In this document: one piece after another, positions 61,961 to 64,000 of the stretch | Numbering within the stretch: position 1 is the stretch's first letter | Layout of the letters: every line of letters starts with the position of its first letter | Source: Trichothermofontia sp037445115 | GTDB taxonomy: Bacteria > Cyanobacteriota > Cyanobacteriia > B231 | Reading direction: 5' to 3' | NCBI GenBank assembly: GCA_037445115.1 | Contig: JBBILC010000006.1 | Span: forward strand, 1-64,000 | Length of the DNA stretch: 64,000 bases | Notes under the pieces: generated by a model | The model's database searches: none | Seen by the model: only the letters and a program-made list of their open reading frames with translations | Told to the model about the DNA's origin: nothing | Program-made: the position numbers and the translations under genes

Positions 61961-62377
61961 ACAGGTCCTACAGGTACCGCAACTGTAGGGGCGGGTTGCA
62001 CCAGAATATCGACGGGTGATGGCAGGAATTGTGAACCCGCCATTGAAGCCAATAAAACCGCCATTGAAACGTGATTAAACATTGGCGATCGCGCTATCCT
62101 CATGTCTTCTTTCTGCTTTGTATATTCAGCAAAATTTTATAGTTGACAATCTCGAAAGTTGCGTTATTGTTGAGTGGCAAATCGTTCACTCAGTTAATGA
62201 TTAGGGCTTTATGATGCTAAGGCTCTTTGGATGTCGATTGGGACAGCTTCTTTAAGCGTATTAAGGTTAGTGGCGTTCATTGGGAGCGCTACTTTTTCAT
62301 TTGTATATCCAAGCGATGGTCCCTGGGCAGAACTAGGTGGATGTGTGGCGTGAGAAGAGTGAGAGGAGAAGACTATT
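61961..62377. other. Gap between the two large protease genes
   Basis: 417 bases, no credible gene. It contains palindromic repeat copy 3 (61985-62042), a TTGACAATC at 62143-62151 that also occurs before the previous gene (58872-58880), and the TGAGAAGAGTGAGAGGAG leader directly upstream of the ATG at 62378. Confidence 0.55.
61985..62042. repeat. Palindromic repeat GTAGGGGCGGGTT...AACCCGCC, copy 3
   Basis: GTAGGGGCGGGTTGCACC at the left and GTGAACCCGCCATTG at the right. Same orientation as the copy at 18378. It lies 24 bases after the metalloprotease stop. Confidence 0.7.
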
Positions 62378-64000
62378 ATGGCTACGATCAATTCCCAAGA
62401 CTTTCAAGATTCTGCATTAAAGGATGATCAATTGCTACGAGTAGCCAAGCTGAATGCCTTGGCTAAATCTCCTCCTGAAGATGCTTTTGATGAATTTGGT
62501 AAACCAACTCAAAATTTTATCAATAAGGTTCTTTCACTAGTAACTTTCACTGGCTCAACTGAGCCTATGTTTACTACGAGTGTTGGTTTACCACCTGTAC
62601 AAATCCAAACCAACATCTCTGGACTCCTCATTAATCTGGATGCCTTTCGAGCTGATCCAAGATTTTCTGGAATTGATGGCAGTAATTTTGCCGTTGGGAT
62701 TCTCGATACAGGTATTAAATTAGATCATCCTTTTTTTGGTCCAGACAGTGACTCTAATGGCATTGCCGATCGTATTATTTATCAGTATGATTTTGCTGAT
62801 GGTGATGCTAATGCGACTGACAATGATGGTCATGGTTCCAATGTAACCAGTATTGCCACCTCTTCTGATGGCACGTACACTGGCATGGCTTCCAATGCTA
62901 GTATCATGTCCTTCAAAGTATTTACAGATGCTGGCGTTGGAGAATGGTCTTATCTTGAGAGTGCTTTGGGACAGGTTGCAACTCTAGCTGGAACCTTTAA
63001 TATTGCTGCTATTAATATGTCTCTAGGAGACAGCGGTAACTATAATACTGAACAGGCTTTGTATGATATTTCTGATGAAATTGCGGCCCTTAGAGCGCTA
63101 GGTGTGATCACCGTTTCTTCAGCAGGGAACAGCTTTTTCCCATTTGGCAGTGCCCAGGGTGTTGCTTATCCAGCAGCCGATGCAAATTCCCTAGCTGTTA
63201 GTGCCGTTTGGGATGCAGACCATGGACCTATTGGCTGGGTAGATGGTTCTATAGATAATACCACTGGGGCCGATCGCATCGTTAGTTTCTCGCAACGTAG
63301 TGCAACATTAACTGATATTTTTGCTCCCGGTGCTTTTATTGTTGGGGCTGATGCTTTTAGTAATGGCCCTAATGCTGACCCTGGTTTTGGAGGAACCAGT
63401 CAAGCCGCTCCCCATATCGCAGGGATTGCTGCCCTTTCCCAACAACTGGCAATGCAAGTGATTGGCCGCAGGCTCACCCAAACTGAATTTGTTGATCTGT
63501 TGCGTACTAGCGCCGTTATCATCAATGACGGCGATGATGAAGATGATAATGTAACTAATACGGGGCTAGATTTTCCGCGCGTCGATATGCTGGCCTTGGG
63601 CAATGCAATCTATGCCCTTGCCTCTGATTTAACCATTACGAAGGACGATGGTGTTGATAGCGTCGTTGCGGGAGGAACAACTACTTATACGATCGTTGCT
63701 AACAACCCCGGAACTGCCGATATTACCGATGCCACGATCGCCGATCCTTTCCCAACTGGGATTACTGGCATTAGCTGGACAGCAGAAGGCTCAGTAGGCA
63801 CCGATGGTTTTGAAGCTTCTGGCTCAGACGCTACGGACCCGATCGAAATCCTGGATACTGGCATTACGATTCCCAACGGTGGCAGCCTCACCTACACTAT
63901 CACGGCAACTATTGATCCAGCAGCTACAGGCACGATCGATAACATTGTCAGCCTTGAATCTAGTTTGACTGATCCCGACCTGGATAACAATTCAGCCACA
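62378..64000 (+). CDS. Subtilisin-like S8 serine protease with DUF11 repeat (partial, runs off the window)
   Basis: 541 residues visible, no stop before the end. The start is the ATG at 62378 (MATINSQDFQ), with GAGAGGAGAAG upstream. The catalytic triad is intact: D110 in GILDTGIKLDHP, H152 in DGHGSNVTSIA and S341 in GGTSQAAPHIAG. From about residue 418 a DUF11 repeat begins (DLTITKDDGVDSVVAGG). There is no N-terminal signal peptide and no obvious propeptide, as in the neighbouring RTX protease, suggesting type I export. The C-terminal part, possibly RTX, is outside the window. Confidence 0.88.
   Translation, partial: MATINSQDFQDSALKDDQLLRVAKLNALAKSPPEDAFDEFGKPTQNFINKVLSLVTFTGSTEPMFTTSVGLPPVQIQTNISGLLINLDAFRADPRFSGIDGSNFAVGILDTGIKLDHPFFGPDSDSNGIADRIIYQYDFADGDANATDNDGHGSNVTSIATSSDGTYTGMASNASIMSFKVFTDAGVGEWSYLESALGQVATLAGTFNIAAINMSLGDSGNYNTEQALYDISDEIAALRALGVITVSSAGNSFFPFGSAQGVAYPAADANSLAVSAVWDADHGPIGWVDGSIDNTTGADRIVSFSQRSATLTDIFAPGAFIVGADAFSNGPNADPGFGGTSQAAPHIAGIAALSQQLAMQVIGRRLTQTEFVDLLRTSAVIINDGDDEDDNVTNTGLDFPRVDMLALGNAIYALASDLTITKDDGVDSVVAGGTTTYTIVANNPGTADITDATIADPFPTGITGISWTAEGSVGTDGFEASGSDATDPIEILDTGITIPNGGSLTYTITATIDPAATGTIDNIVSLESSLTDPDLDNNSAT

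Noticed and set aside
61961..62377. Search for tRNA or small structured RNA genes in the larger gaps
   Set aside because: No cloverleaf, T-loop GTTCRANNC motif or riboswitch core was recognised by eye in any gap over 300 bases; a covariance-model scan would be needed to be sure.

Overview
The window is cyanobacterial chromosomal DNA. The photosystem I core genes psaA and psaB are present, as are a complete hoxEFUYH bidirectional hydrogenase cluster, a UPF0367 protein, DUF760 and DUF2811 proteins and a CP12-type domain. The octamer GCGATCGC (HIP1) is scattered at very high density. By eye the G+C content is a little above 50 percent. The dispersed palindromes, heptanucleotide repeats and multidomain glycosyltransferases would suit a filamentous or Leptolyngbya-like lineage, but I cannot fix genus or species. 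I saw no tRNA, rRNA or CRISPR array.

Layout. 1-6040 is an accessory island: the tail of a DNA methyltransferase, two diverged xisH-xisI pairs, a broken and an intact Uma2-type endonuclease, and a large helicase-nuclease resembling a type III restriction subunit. 6207-17267 is mostly housekeeping and metabolism: a glutathionyl-hydroquinone-reductase-like protein, cobS, a monocistronic groL under a CIRCE operator, an EamA transporter, a chelatase-like protein with a polyhistidine tail, a methyltransferase, an ABC ATPase, an inositol-phosphatase family enzyme and a small Rieske protein.

17837-28485 is the hydrogenase locus: hoxE, hoxF, hoxU, hoxY, a CBS-CP12 fusion gene, a DUF29 gene, hoxH, then a thioredoxin-like ferredoxin, a PAS protein and a SpoIIE-type phosphatase, followed by hoxW, hypA and hypB. 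The structural genes encode the NAD(P)H diaphorase and the NiFe hydrogenase, and the hypAB/hoxW genes insert nickel and process HoxH. The intervening genes look like an energy and redox sensing layer. The three-gene ferredoxin-PAS-phosphatase block resembles sets that I associate with FeFe hydrogenases of anaerobes, and it is the most interesting system here.

28586-46583 carries a site-2 protease, trpD, a Uma2 gene, a CHASE2 adenylate cyclase, psaB and psaA with a long leader and a good terminator, a DUF2811 gene, a helically phased cluster of five DnaA-box-like 9-mers (candidate oriC or DnaA titration site), ftsH, ppk1 and a family-10-like glycosidase. 46714-54227 holds two multidomain glycosyltransferases and two DUF433/DUF5615 toxin-antitoxin-like pairs. 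54346-58875 holds a DUF697 GTPase, DUF760, scpB, DUF1499 and an HTH-GrpE-like fusion. 59012 to the end holds two large secreted-type proteases (one metallo, RTX; one subtilisin, running off the window) that share DUF11 repeats and a similar 5' leader.

Several families of short dispersed repeats and MITE-like elements sit in the intergenic gaps, and two copies of one family lie inside the restriction gene without breaking it.
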